Shown piece by piece: positions 1 through 8,564 of a stretch of DNA of 64,000 nucleotides. The stretch comes from Pseudomonas sp. Os17 (GTDB lineage: Bacteria > Pseudomonadota > Gammaproteobacteria > Pseudomonadales > Pseudomonadaceae). The notes below the pieces were generated by a model. It was not told where the DNA came from, did not search any database, and saw only the letters and a program-made list of their open reading frames with translations. The stretch is taken from the NCBI RefSeq assembly GCF_001547895.1, contig NZ_AP014627.1, positions 1,615,501 through 1,679,500 on the forward strand, read 5' to 3'. Numbering within the stretch: position 1 is the first letter of the stretch; each line of letters begins with the position of its first letter. The translations under genes were made by a program, and so were the position numbers.

Positions 1-2
1 CG

Positions 3-1388
3 ATGCATAAGCCCAGCAGCCTGCGCTGGCGGTTGCTGTGGAACCTGGCACTGCTGCTGGTGGTGCTGATGCTGGCCAGCGGCTTGAGTGCCTACTGGAA
101 CGGCCGCGAGGCCGCCGACACCGCCTATGACCGGACCCTGCTGGCCTCGGCGCGGACCATCGCCGCCGGCCTGTCCCAGCGTGACGGCAGCCTGAGCGCC
201 AATGTGCCCTATGTGGCCCTGGACACCTTTGCCTACGACAGTGCCGGACGCATCTACTACCAGGTCAACGACATTCACCAGCAACTGATTTCCGGCTACG
301 AAAACCTCCCCGGTCCGCCGCCGGGCACCCCGCGTACCGATGACTACCCGGCCCTGGCGCGCTTCTATGACGCCACTTACCAGGGGCAGAACGTGCGGGT
401 GGTGAGCCTGCTCAAGGCGGTCAGCGAGCCGAACATGAATGGCATGGCGGAAATCCGCGTGGCCGAGACCGACGAAGCGCGGGTCGCCATGGCCCGCAGC
501 CTGATGGCCGATACCTTGCTGCGCCTGGGCATGCTGGCCATTGGGGCGTTGCTGCTGGTGTGGTTTGCGGTGAGTGCCGCGCTGCGGCCACTGGAGCGTT
601 TGCGCGGTGCGGTGGAGGAGCGTCAGCCCGATGACTTGCGGCCACTGCCGCTGGTGTCGGTGCAGCGCGAGTTGTGGCCCCTGGTGCGGGCCTTGAATCA
701 TTTCACCGAACGCCTGCGCGGGCAGTTCGAGCGCCAGGCGCAGTTCATTGCCGAGGCCGCCCATGAGTTGCGCACGCCCCTGGCGGCACTCAAGGCCCGC
801 CTGGAACTGGGCCTGCGCTCCGATGAACCGCAGACCTGGCGTTCGACCCTGGACAGCGCGGCCCAGGGCACCGATCGCCTGACTCACCTGGCCAATCAAC
901 TGCTGTCCCTGGCTCGGGTGGAAAACGGCGCCCGGGCCATTGCCGAAGGCGGTGCGCAGTTGCTCGATCTGAGCCAGCTGGCTCGGGAACTGGGCATGGC
1001 CATGGCGCCCCTGGCCCATGCCCGGGGCGTGGCCCTGGCGCTGGAGGCCGATGAGCCGGTGTGGCTCAAGGGCGAGCCGACCTTGCTCAACGAGTTGCTG
1101 AGCAACCTGGTGGACAACGCCCTGGCCCACACGCCACCGGGCGGCAATGTGGTGCTGCGGGTCTTTGCGCCGGGCGTGCTGGAGGTGGAGGACGATGGAC
1201 CGGGGATTCCCCAGGAGGATCGGGACCGGGTCTTCGAGCGTTTCTATCGACGCAATCAGCAGGTGGCCGGTTCGGGATTGGGCTTGGCGATCGTGGGGGA
1301 AATCTGTCGCGCCCATCTGGCCCAGATCAGCCTGCATGACGGCGAGCCTTCGGGGCTGAAGGTGCGGGTGAGCTTCATCGCCGGATGA
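3..1388 (+). CDS. Two-component sensor histidine kinase
   Basis: Inner-membrane sensor kinase of 461 residues. A hydrophobic segment at about residues 11-31 is followed by a periplasmic sensor region to about residue 170 and a second membrane segment at about 172-195. The HisKA dimerisation domain carries the phospho-acceptor in AHELRTP (His254). The ATP-binding domain shows the N box NELLSNLVDNALAH, the G1 box EDDGPGIP and the G2 box GSGLGLAI. The general layout is like TctE/QseC-type kinases with an N-terminal periplasmic domain, but the ligand cannot be read from the sequence. The ATG is only two bases from the window edge, so the partner response regulator, if present, lies upstream outside the window. 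The gene is convergent with the HDOD gene, with 3 bp between the ends. Confidence 0.92.
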   Translation: MHKPSSLRWRLLWNLALLLVVLMLASGLSAYWNGREAADTAYDRTLLASARTIAAGLSQRDGSLSANVPYVALDTFAYDSAGRIYYQVNDIHQQLISGYENLPGPPPGTPRTDDYPALARFYDATYQGQNVRVVSLLKAVSEPNMNGMAEIRVAETDEARVAMARSLMADTLLRLGMLAIGALLLVWFAVSAALRPLERLRGAVEERQPDDLRPLPLVSVQRELWPLVRALNHFTERLRGQFERQAQFIAEAAHELRTPLAALKARLELGLRSDEPQTWRSTLDSAAQGTDRLTHLANQLLSLARVENGARAIAEGGAQLLDLSQLARELGMAMAPLAHARGVALALEADEPVWLKGEPTLLNELLSNLVDNALAHTPPGGNVVLRVFAPGVLEVEDDGPGIPQEDRDRVFERFYRRNQQVAGSGLGLAIVGEICRAHLAQISLHDGEPSGLKVRVSFIAG

Positions 1389-1391
1389 GCA

Positions 1392-2213
1392 TCAGTAGAG
1401 CATTGAGCGGGATGCTTGCAGGTCGTTGCACACGGCCTGGTTTTCCGGGTCGATCCCCAGCTTCTTGAAGGCCGGCACGCTGAAGGCGTCGATCCGCGAG
1501 AGCGGGTGATCAGTGTCCTTGTAGCAGTACAGGGTCGCCACCTGCACCAGATCGACGTAGTCGATCCCGGCGCTCTGGCGGTCGAAGTGCAGGTACTGCC
1601 CGGGGATTGCCACCAGTTGCTCGGGGAACTCCCAGACCCGCAGCAGCTTGTCTCCCAGCAACGGGTGGATACGCTCGATCACGTGGTTGAGGCTGACCGG
1701 GTCGGACAGCAGTTCGTAATGGTCTTCGGCGTAGGTCAGGATCGGCAGTACGCCGATCTGGTGCACCAGTCCGCCCAGGGCCGCCTGGTCGGGCTTGAGC
1801 TGGGTGTAGCTGCGACACAGGGCGTAGCTGACCCCGGCCACTTCCAGGCTGCGGCGCCAGACGTCGTGCATCTTTTGAGCAACCACTTCGGAGCGGGCGT
1901 TGAAGATCTGCTCCATCACCAGGCCGATGGCCAGGTTGCTGCTGTAGTTGACCCCCAGGCGGGTGATCGCGGTGTGCAGGTCGGTGACTTCCTGGGTCGC
2001 CCGCAGCAGGGGACTGTTGACCACCTTGATCAGTCGCGCCGACAACGCGGTGTCGCGGCCTATCACTTTGCTCAGGGTGCTGACGCTGATTTCCGGGTCT
2101 TCGGCGGCCTGGCGAATCTGCATGGCCACCTCCGGCAGGGTTGGCAGGACCAGGTCATCGTTGTCGATGGCCTCCACCAAATCCCGTTGGACCTTTTGCG
2201 CCAGCTCAGTCAT
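1392..2213 (-). CDS. HDOD domain protein
   Basis: Cytoplasmic protein of 273 residues made almost entirely of one HDOD domain, the signalling relative of HD phosphohydrolases that lacks the catalytic HD pair. The region around LPTLPEVAMQI and the segment VIGRDTALSARLIKVVNSP are typical of the family. Such proteins usually act as adaptors in signalling, motility or c-di-GMP circuits, and no enzymatic activity is expected. It lies 37 bp downstream of ygfZ on the same strand, so it is probably co-transcribed with it. The ATG at 2213 gives a start directly before the conserved part. Its specific partner is unknown. Confidence 0.88.
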   Translation of the reverse strand: MTELAQKVQRDLVEAIDNDDLVLPTLPEVAMQIRQAAEDPEISVSTLSKVIGRDTALSARLIKVVNSPLLRATQEVTDLHTAITRLGVNYSSNLAIGLVMEQIFNARSEVVAQKMHDVWRRSLEVAGVSYALCRSYTQLKPDQAALGGLVHQIGVLPILTYAEDHYELLSDPVSLNHVIERIHPLLGDKLLRVWEFPEQLVAIPGQYLHFDRQSAGIDYVDLVQVATLYCYKDTDHPLSRIDAFSVPAFKKLGIDPENQAVCNDLQASRSMLY

Positions 2214-2250
2214 TTCAGTTCTCTAGGGTGTTGCAGGGAAGGGGTGTCGA

Positions 2251-3192
2251 TCAGCGCTGGATTTCGCGATCGCGGTCCAGCTCGTACGGCAGATCCAGCA
2301 AGTGCAGACCGGGTCCTTCGAGTGTCCCCAGGTGCAGGTTGCCGTCTTCCACCGCCTCGGCCTGCAATACGGCCAGCAGTTCCACCTGATCGGTCGCCTG
2401 GGCGGCCAGCACCACTTCACCGATGGCGCTGCCGTGGGTGGGGGAGAACAGCGGGGTGCCCGGGACGGGAAGCTCGCCTGCGGGCAGGGCGAGGCGGTAG
2501 AGGCGGCGCTTGAGCTTGCCCAGGTACTGCATGCGGGCGACGATTTCCTGGCCGGTGTAGCAGCCCTTCTTGAAGCTGACGCCACCCACGGCCTGCAGGT
2601 TGAGCATCTGTGGAATGAACAGCTCGCGGGTCTGTGCCATGACCTGGCCGAGGCCGGCGCGGATCTGGCCCAGCAGCCACTGGTTGAGCTCGCCCTCGGG
2701 CAGTTGCGCGGCCAATTGCCGAGCCCGGTGCTCGGCCTGTTCAGCCGGGACCCAGAGTTCGGCGCGGTCGCTGGACACGCGTATGGCCATCAGGTCCTCG
2801 GTCCGGACCACGGCGCCGTCTTCCTGGGGCAGTGCGAGGCCCAGGCTACCGAGGGTGGCGTCGCCGCCAGCAAGGCCGAAACGCACCCAGCTGGCGCTTT
2901 CGTCGCTGAGCTTGGCCTTGGAGAACACGGCGTACTTCTTCAGGTCCGCCAGTTGCGGTTCGAGCAGTTCACGGGCCATGGCCAGCAGGCAACCGTCCCC
3001 TTGCAGAAGGATGCGGAAACTCGACTGCATGCGACCTTTCTGGTTGCAGCGCGCGCCGAGGCTGGATTGGCTGTCGCTGAGGTAATTGAGGTTGCAGGTC
3101 AACTGCCCCTGAAGGAATTTGCTGGCATCAGGGCCGCGGACGGCGAGGACGCCTTCGTGGGACAGGGGGCAGAAAAAAGCGGAGTCAGCCAT
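2251..3192 (-). CDS. ygfZ: Folate-binding protein YgfZ (iron-sulfur cluster repair)
   Basis: Protein of 313 residues of the GcvT-like tetrahydrofolate-binding family that helps maintain certain iron-sulfur enzymes. The family signature KGCYTGQE is present at about residues 209-216 and contains the functionally important cysteine (Cys211). Length and end-to-end similarity fit a complete protein. It is divergent from sdhE, another factor serving a respiratory flavo/iron-sulfur enzyme, an arrangement seen in many gammaproteobacteria. The 150 bp between ygfZ and sdhE must carry both promoters. The HDOD gene follows closely downstream. Confidence 0.93.
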   Translation of the reverse strand: MADSAFFCPLSHEGVLAVRGPDASKFLQGQLTCNLNYLSDSQSSLGARCNQKGRMQSSFRILLQGDGCLLAMARELLEPQLADLKKYAVFSKAKLSDESASWVRFGLAGGDATLGSLGLALPQEDGAVVRTEDLMAIRVSSDRAELWVPAEQAEHRARQLAAQLPEGELNQWLLGQIRAGLGQVMAQTRELFIPQMLNLQAVGGVSFKKGCYTGQEIVARMQYLGKLKRRLYRLALPAGELPVPGTPLFSPTHGSAIGEVVLAAQATDQVELLAVLQAEAVEDGNLHLGTLEGPGLHLLDLPYELDRDREIQR

Positions 3193-3341
3193 GGTTCATC
3201 GCAGGGTAAAAAGTCTGGGGCACATCATAAGGGGGCGCCCCTGAAATGGATAGTTCACAAAGGATAGCCGGTGACCGACCAAAGCCGACTGTTCTCGTGT
3301 TCCCCGGGCTGTATACTTGCGCTCTATTTGAGGAGCGCTCC

Positions 3342-3596
3342 ATGGTTGAAGATGTTGAACTGAATCGCCTCTACTGGCACAGCCGTCGCGGCATGCTTGA
3401 GCTGGACGTGTTGCTGGTGCCGTTCGTCAGGGAGGTGTACCCGCATCTCGATGAGACTGATCGCGAGTGCTATCGCAAGCTGCTGGAGTGCGAGGATCAG
3501 GACATGTTCGGCTGGTTCATGGAGCGCAGCGAGTCCGAGGACCCTGAGCTGCAGCGCATGGTTCGCATGATTCTGGACCGTGTCCAACCCAAGTAG
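3342..3596 (+). CDS. sdhE: Succinate dehydrogenase flavinylation factor SdhE
   Basis: Small acidic cytoplasmic protein of 84 residues that promotes covalent attachment of FAD to SdhA (and FrdA where present). It has the family motif RRGMLELD near residue 12, with the Arg-Gly-x-x-Glu core, and the usual five-helix length. The ATG at 3342 is chosen because AGGAG lies at 3331-3335; an in-frame upstream codon at 3246 would add a non-conserved tail. It overlaps the following ygfX gene by 17 bp, indicating translational coupling. In E. coli the homologous pair (CptB/CptA) has also been described as a toxin-antitoxin pair, but that role is debated. Confidence 0.93.
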   Translation: MVEDVELNRLYWHSRRGMLELDVLLVPFVREVYPHLDETDRECYRKLLECEDQDMFGWFMERSESEDPELQRMVRMILDRVQPK

Positions 3597-4032
3597 CCTG
3601 TTCGAGTGCCGCTGGCGTGCTTCAAGGCAACTGCTGGCGGCCTACCTGATGGCTCAGGCATTCGCCGTGGCGGCCATTTTTCTTTTGCAGTGCGCGCCTG
3701 TCGCCCAGTTCCTGGGATTGTTGCTGTGCCTGTTGCATGCCGGTTGGGTGCTGCCTCGACAGATTCTCCTGACTCACCCCCGGGCGTTCACCGGCTTGCG
3801 GTATTCGGCACAGGGCTGGCAGTTGTGGAGCCCGGCCAAGGGTTGGCAGGCGGTGCAGCTGCGCCCTGACAGCCTGGCGTTGCCGCTGATCGTGGTCCTG
3901 CGTTTTCGTGTGCGCGGCGAGCCGTGGGTGCGTTCTCTGTGTGTCCCGCGGGATGCGCAGGCGGCCGACGTGCATCGGCGCCTGCGGGTGCGGCTCAAGT
4001 TCGGCCGACGTAGGTGGGCGGCTGCAGAATAG
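3580..4032 (+). CDS. ygfX: YgfX/CptA-like membrane protein
   Basis: Basic protein of 150 residues with two adjacent hydrophobic segments at about residues 18-55 and a cytoplasmic tail ending in several arginines, the layout of the YgfX family. It starts with GTG at 3580 inside the 3' end of sdhE. In E. coli the homologue was reported to interact with FtsZ and MreB and to be countered by SdhE; whether this holds in Pseudomonas is unknown. The last 38 bp of the gene overlap the 3' end of the convergent nadB, so the two stop regions are interleaved. Assignment rests on gene order and topology more than on strong sequence motifs. Confidence 0.8.
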   Translation: MSNPSSLFECRWRASRQLLAAYLMAQAFAVAAIFLLQCAPVAQFLGLLLCLLHAGWVLPRQILLTHPRAFTGLRYSAQGWQLWSPAKGWQAVQLRPDSLALPLIVVLRFRVRGEPWVRSLCVPRDAQAADVHRRLRVRLKFGRRRWAAAE

Positions 4033-5617
4033 TGTCCCGGGCCTCGGGCAGCAGTTGCGGGTAGTCGAGTGTGTAGTGCAGGCCGCGGCTTTCCTTGCGC
4101 TCCATGGCCGAGAGGATCATCAGCTCGGCGACCTGGGCCAGGTTGCGCAACTCGATCAGGTCGCGACTGACCTTGTAGTTGCTGTAGAACTCGTCGATCT
4201 CATCCAACAGCAGGCGCACCCGATGCTGAGCCCGTTGCAGGCGCTTGTTGGTGCGCACGATACCCACGTAGTCCCACATGAATCGCCGCAGTTCATCCCA
4301 GTTGTGCGCAATGATCACGTCTTCGTCGGAGTCGGTGACCTGGCTCGCGTCCCAGGCGGGCAGGGCGGCGGGAATCGAGACCCGGGGCAGTTGCTCAAGG
4401 ATGTCGGCGGCTGCCGAGCGGGCATAGACGAAGCACTCCAGCAGCGAGTTGCTGGCCATGCGGTTGGCCCCGTGCAGGCCGGTGAAGCTGGTTTCGCCGA
4501 TGGCGTACAGGCCGGGCACGTCGGTGCGGCCCTGCTGGTCGACCATCACCCCGCCACAGGTGTAGTGGGCCGCCGGTACTACCGGGATCGGCTGCCGGGT
4601 GATGTCGATGGAAAACTCCAGGCAGCGTTCATACACCGTCGGGAAGTGGCTTTTGATGAACTCGGCCGGCTTGTGGCTGATGTCCAGGTAGACGCAGTCA
4701 ATCCCCAGGCGCTTCATTTCGTGGTCGATGGCCCGGGCGACGATATCCCGCGGAGCCAGTTCGGCCCGTGGATCGAAGCGCGGCATGAAACGTTCGCCGT
4801 TGGGCAGCTTGAGGTGAGCACCTTCGCCGCGCAGGGCTTCGGTGATCAGGAAACTCTTGGCCAGCGGGTGATACAGGCAGGTAGGGTGGAACTGATTGAA
4901 TTCCAGGTTGGCTACCCGGCAGCCCGAGCGCCAGGCCATGGCGATGCCGTCACCGCAGGCGCTGTCGGGGTTGCTGGTATAGAGGTAGACCTTGGCCGCG
5001 CCGCCGGAGGCGAGAATCACGAAGCGCGCGCCGAAGGTATCGACTTCGCCGGTGCCGCGATTGAGCACGTAGGCCCCCAGGCAGCGGTCGCCTTCCAGGC
5101 CCAGGCGCTTTTCGGTGATCAGGTCGACGGCGACCCTTTGCTCCAGCAGCTCGATGTTGGGGTGTTGTCGGGCCTGGGCCAGTAATGTCTTGAAGATCGC
5201 CGCGCCGGTGGCGTCTGCGGCATGGATGATTCGTCGGTGGCTGTGGCCGCCTTCGCGGGTCAGGTGGAATTCGAAGCCGCTTTCATCGCTGCCGGCGTCT
5301 TCGTCCCGGGTGAAGGGCACGCCTTGGTCGATCAGCCATTGGATGGCTTCACGGCTGTGCTCGACGGTAAAGCGCACCGCATCTTCATGGCACAGGCCGC
5401 CACCGGCATTGAGGGTGTCATCGACGTGGGACTCGACGGTGTCGGTATCGTCCAGTACGGCTGCTACACCGCCTTGGGCCCAGTAGGTCGAGCCGTTGGC
5501 CAGGTCGCCCTTGCTCAGAACGGCAATACGCAGGTGGCTGGGTAGGTTAAGGGCCAGGCTCAAGCCGGCGGCGCCGCTGCCTATCACCAGAACATCGTGT
5601 TGAAACTGTTGGCTCAT
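3995..5617 (-). CDS. nadB: L-aspartate oxidase NadB
   Basis: FAD enzyme of 540 residues that oxidises L-aspartate to iminoaspartate in the first step of de novo NAD synthesis. The N-terminal dinucleotide-binding motif [13 protein letters not shown] is clear, as are [15 protein letters not shown] and the family sequence [10 protein letters not shown]. The C-terminal helical domain of the succinate dehydrogenase/fumarate reductase flavoprotein family is present. The start at 5617 ([13 protein letters not shown]) is preferred over an upstream in-frame codon at 5701, because the fold begins at once and orthologues are about 535-540 residues. It is divergent from algU, as in other pseudomonads, and its 3' end overlaps ygfX. 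Confidence 0.97.
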   Translation of the reverse strand: MSQQFQHDVLVIGSGAAGLSLALNLPSHLRIAVLSKGDLANGSTYWAQGGVAAVLDDTDTVESHVDDTLNAGGGLCHEDAVRFTVEHSREAIQWLIDQGVPFTRDEDAGSDESGFEFHLTREGGHSHRRIIHAADATGAAIFKTLLAQARQHPNIELLEQRVAVDLITEKRLGLEGDRCLGAYVLNRGTGEVDTFGARFVILASGGAAKVYLYTSNPDSACGDGIAMAWRSGCRVANLEFNQFHPTCLYHPLAKSFLITEALRGEGAHLKLPNGERFMPRFDPRAELAPRDIVARAIDHEMKRLGIDCVYLDISHKPAEFIKSHFPTVYERCLEFSIDITRQPIPVVPAAHYTCGGVMVDQQGRTDVPGLYAIGETSFTGLHGANRMASNSLLECFVYARSAAADILEQLPRVSIPAALPAWDASQVTDSDEDVIIAHNWDELRRFMWDYVGIVRTNKRLQRAQHRVRLLLDEIDEFYSNYKVSRDLIELRNLAQVAELMILSAMERKESRGLHYTLDYPQLLPEARDTILQPPTYVGRT

Positions 5618-5894
5618 TTGAAGGATTCCGCTCAAAGCGACCCAATACGGGGTTGGCGCAAGACGCCTGAATCGGCGAGTCAAAGCAGCCACACAGCCCA
5701 CTAGTATATAGAGGGGGGGATCGGCACAATAGTCGCGCCTTCATGGCGTTGTGCGACTTCGCTGAGCAAAAGCGTTGCTCTCGGCCAGCCTCTACTCGCG
5801 GCGTTCCAGCTTCCGCGCGGGCTGATCGAAGAAGTAAGGCGGTTTTTCTCTTCACCGTTACACAATCTTCGTTCGGCACAGCTATAAAGATTGG

Positions 5895-5922
5895 GAACTT
5901 TTGCCAAGGCCCCAAACTCAAT
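5895..5922 (+). promoter_or_regulatory. Candidate distal AlgU-dependent promoter of algU
   Basis: GAACTT at 5895-5900 matches the -35 consensus of AlgU promoters exactly. TCAAT at 5918-5922, after a 17-nt spacer, is a fair match to the TCTGA-like -10. The P. aeruginosa algU gene also has more than one self-dependent promoter. Confidence 0.55.
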
Positions 5923-6088
5923 AGAAGGTTGCCTGAAAGAAGGGACAGCGTCGGTTCTGGCCAGGGTTTGCAGTCTGTCCCTTGTGACGGAAATCGACGA
6001 CAGGATTATTCGCGCAGCCGGCCTTGCCCGCGCTGCGTTTTTCGTGCGTGCCGGATCAGAGCCCGCAGGAAACTTGCTTGGAGGGGGA

Positions 6089-6115
6089 GAACTTTTGCGA
6101 AAAGCCCGAGTCTAT
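6089..6115 (+). promoter_or_regulatory. Proximal AlgU-dependent autoregulatory promoter of algU
   Basis: GAACTT at 6089-6094, a 16-nt spacer and TCTAT at 6111-6115 form a strong match to the AlgU (RpoE-like) promoter pattern about 60 nt before the algU start. The bases around it also resemble the autoregulated algU promoter known from P. aeruginosa. It implies positive autoregulation of the algU-muc operon. Confidence 0.75.
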
Positions 6116-6174
6116 GTTTGCAAGCCTGATCGATTAGTGATGCAAGCCTCCTTCGAGCTTATCGAGGAGTGTTC

Positions 6175-6756
6175 ATGCTAACCCAGGAAGAGGATCAGCA
6201 GCTGGTCGAGCGCGTTCAGCGTGGCGACAAGCGAGCGTTCGATCTGCTCGTGCTGAAATACCAGCACAAAATTCTCGGGTTGATCGTGCGTTTCGTGCAC
6301 GACACCCATGAAGCCCAGGATGTCGCACAAGAAGCCTTTATCAAGGCTTACCGTGCACTAGGTAATTTTCGGGGGGACAGCGCGTTCTATACGTGGCTGT
6401 ACCGTATCGCCATCAACACGGCGAAAAACTATCTGGTTTCACGCGGCCGCCGGCCGCCGGATAGCGATGTCAGTTCTGAGGATGCGGAGTTCTATGACGG
6501 CGATCATGGCCTGAAGGATCTCGAATCGCCGGAACGCGCATTGCTGCGGGATGAGATCGAAGGCACCGTCCATCGAACCATTCAGCAACTACCTGAAGAT
6601 TTGCGTACAGCCTTAACTTTACGTGAATTCGATGGTCTGAGTTACGAGGACATTGCCAGCGTCATGCAGTGTCCGGTGGGTACCGTGCGCTCCCGGATTT
6701 TCCGCGCTCGGGAAGCCATCGATAAAGCCCTGCAGCCGTTGTTGCAGGAAACCTGA
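6175..6756 (+). CDS. algU: RNA polymerase sigma factor AlgU (RpoE/sigma-22)
   Basis: ECF sigma factor of 193 residues, the same length and nearly the same sequence as P. aeruginosa AlgU. It directs transcription of envelope-stress, alginate and osmotic-stress genes. Region 2 (about residues 20-95) contains the -10 recognition segment DVAQEAFIKAYRAL and GDSAFYTWLYRIAINTAKN. Region 4 (about 130-190) contains the helix-turn-helix SYEDIASVMQCPVGTVRSRI. The start at 6175 is preferred because GAGGAGT lies just upstream at 6164-6170. mucA, encoding its anti-sigma factor, follows after 31 bp. Two AlgU-type promoters lie upstream. Confidence 0.98.
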   Translation: MLTQEEDQQLVERVQRGDKRAFDLLVLKYQHKILGLIVRFVHDTHEAQDVAQEAFIKAYRALGNFRGDSAFYTWLYRIAINTAKNYLVSRGRRPPDSDVSSEDAEFYDGDHGLKDLESPERALLRDEIEGTVHRTIQQLPEDLRTALTLREFDGLSYEDIASVMQCPVGTVRSRIFRAREAIDKALQPLLQET

Positions 6757-6787
6757 GACAGCGGCGACAGCCAAGAGAGGAACCGCC

Positions 6788-7375
6788 ATGAGTCGTGAAG
6801 CCCTGCAGGAATCGCTGTCCGCGGTGATGGATAACGAAGCGGACGAACTGGAATTGCGTCGGGTATTGAATGCCGTCGACGAAGTGGAAACCCGTGAGAC
6901 CTGGGCTCGTTATCAAATCGCCCGGGCGGCCATGCACAAGGAGTTGCTGCTTCCGCGTCTGGACATTGCCGCTGCCGTTTCTGCAGCCCTGGCCGATGAA
7001 GCTGTACCGGCCAAAGCGTCTCGTGGACCTTGGCGCAGCCTGGGTCGTCTGGCAGTGGCTGCGTCTGTGACCGTAGCGGTACTTGCTGGCGTACGTCTGT
7101 ACAACCATGACGAGATTGCTGGTGTTGAGCTCGCTCAGCAAGCGGGTCAGCCAACCCTGGCTGCTCCACAAGTCAAAGGCCCTGCTGTATTGGCCGGCTA
7201 CAATGAGAGCTCGGAAGCCACCGGCCCCATGGCCAATGGCGTATTGCAAGGGCAGCCCGGCTGGCACGACCAGCGCCTGCCAAGTTACCTGCGTCAGCAT
7301 GCTCAGCAAGCTGCACTCAAAGGCACTGAAAGCGCACTGCCTTATGCCCGTGCGGCGAGCCTGGAAAACCGCTAA
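6788..7375 (+). CDS. mucA: Anti-sigma factor MucA
   Basis: Single-pass inner-membrane protein of 195 residues that holds AlgU inactive. The N-terminal cytoplasmic RseA-like domain (about residues 1-80) begins MSREALQESLSAVMDNEADE. A membrane segment lies at about 82-102, followed by a periplasmic tail that would be bound by MucB and cut by AlgW-type proteases. The length matches P. aeruginosa MucA (194), so this is a full-length, presumably non-mucoid allele with no truncation. The ATG at 6788 has GAGAGGA upstream at about 6775-6781. mucB follows after 8 bp. Confidence 0.97.
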   Translation: MSREALQESLSAVMDNEADELELRRVLNAVDEVETRETWARYQIARAAMHKELLLPRLDIAAAVSAALADEAVPAKASRGPWRSLGRLAVAASVTVAVLAGVRLYNHDEIAGVELAQQAGQPTLAAPQVKGPAVLAGYNESSEATGPMANGVLQGQPGWHDQRLPSYLRQHAQQAALKGTESALPYARAASLENR

Positions 7376-7383
7376 GGAGGATC

Positions 7384-8340
7384 ATGCGCGCCATACCTCT
7401 ACTCTCGCTTCTGCTCAGTGGCTGGTTTGTGGTTCCAGCCCACGCCGACGAAGCCCAGGACTGGTTGCAGCGTCTTGGGCAAGCGGAACGCCAGCAAAGC
7501 TTTCAGGGCACCTTCGTTTACGAGCGCAATGGTAGTTTTTCTACCCATAACATCTGGCATCGTGTCCAGGATGGAAACGTCCGTGAGCGGTTGATCCAGC
7601 TTGACGGATCCGCTCAAGAGGTTGTGCGTGTCGATGGTCGTACCCAATGCGTCAGCGGTACGTTGGTGGCAGGGTTGGGGGATGCCCCGGACTCTGCGGC
7701 GCGTGCCCTGGATCCGCAAAAACTCAAGAATTGGTATGAGCTAGCCGTTATCGGCAAGTCGCGCGTGGCCGGGCGCCAGGCGGTGATCATTGCGGTCACC
7801 CCGCGAGACCAGCACCGTTACGGCTTCGAATTGCACCTGGATCAGGAAACCGGCTTGCCGCTCAAGTCCCTGTTGTTGAACGACAAGGGGCAACTGCTCG
7901 AGCGCTTTCAGTTCACCCGTCTGGACACCGCAGATGTCCCGGATGACAACGAGCTGCGCGCCGGCCCGGACTGCAAGCCGGTGGTTCTGGACAGCGACAA
8001 GGCCTCGGCGATCAAGAGCACTCGGGCCTGGCACTCCGACTGGTTGCCTCCGGGTTTCGAGTTGACCAGCAGCAGCGCCCGCAAGGATCCGCAAACCAAG
8101 TCCGTGGTCAACAGCCTGCTGTATGACGATGGTTTTGCGCGTTTTTCCGTGTTCCTCGAGCCGCTCAATGGCGAAGCGGTCACCGATACTCGTTCTCAGC
8201 TGGGGCCGACGGTTGCCGTATCACGGCGCCTGACCACCCCCGAAGGCGAAATGATGGTCACGGTGGTCGGGGAGATTCCCATTGGCACCGCCGAACGTAT
8301 TGCTCTGTCCATGCGCTTCGATGCCGCCACCCAGCAATGA
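7384..8340 (+). CDS. mucB: Periplasmic sigma-factor regulator MucB (RseB family)
   Basis: Protein of 318 residues with a signal peptide (about residues 1-21, ending PAHA). It has the two-domain LolA-like fold of RseB/MucB, which shields the periplasmic part of MucA from proteolysis and senses lipid signals. AGGAGG at 7375-7380 sits directly before the ATG, overlapping the mucA stop, so expression is tightly coupled. It is full length compared with P. aeruginosa MucB. No mucC gene follows; there is a 224-bp gap before mucD. Confidence 0.96.
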   Translation: MRAIPLLSLLLSGWFVVPAHADEAQDWLQRLGQAERQQSFQGTFVYERNGSFSTHNIWHRVQDGNVRERLIQLDGSAQEVVRVDGRTQCVSGTLVAGLGDAPDSAARALDPQKLKNWYELAVIGKSRVAGRQAVIIAVTPRDQHRYGFELHLDQETGLPLKSLLLNDKGQLLERFQFTRLDTADVPDDNELRAGPDCKPVVLDSDKASAIKSTRAWHSDWLPPGFELTSSSARKDPQTKSVVNSLLYDDGFARFSVFLEPLNGEAVTDTRSQLGPTVAVSRRLTTPEGEMMVTVVGEIPIGTAERIALSMRFDAATQQ

Positions 8341-8445
8341 ACCTTTATTGGTTGTGTAAGAGGTCAGTCATGGCTCACCCACAATTGAGAAGATGAAATG
8401 TCTGGTGAGCAATTTCATTTGCAAAATCCACAAAGTTTTTTTATA

Positions 8446-8470
8446 GGTCAGAACCCCCTCGGTTCTGACC
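8446..8470. terminator. Hairpin between mucB and mucD
   Basis: A perfect 10-bp stem (GGTCAGAACC at 8446-8455, GGTTCTGACC at 8461-8470) with a 5-nt loop is followed by TTATTTGT. It resembles a Rho-independent terminator with a weak U tract and could reduce read-through from mucAB into mucD. Confidence 0.6.
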
Positions 8471-8564
8471 TTATTTGTCGTTCCTGGAGCAAAAGTGCCA
8501 CCCCTGTCTTTTCGGCATTTGCTGCTCCATATCGCTTAACCACGCTCGTCGTAACGGGAGCCGT

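Larger units (their letters stand above)
5618..6174. other. nadB-algU divergent intergenic region
   Basis: The region has 557 bp without a convincing gene. It contains two sequences matching the AlgU (sigma-22/RpoE) promoter pattern, listed separately, both reading toward algU. The part next to nadB must hold the nadB promoter, but no clear sigma-70 box was identified. Several short reading frames cross it, but none has a good ribosome site or recognisable product. The transcript from the upstream AlgU promoter would have an untranslated leader of roughly 240 nt. Confidence 0.7.

Noticed and set aside
1416..2513. Plus-strand frame of 365 codons opposite the HDOD and ygfZ genes
   Set aside because: Antisense to two conserved genes, with no ribosome site and a low-complexity translation.
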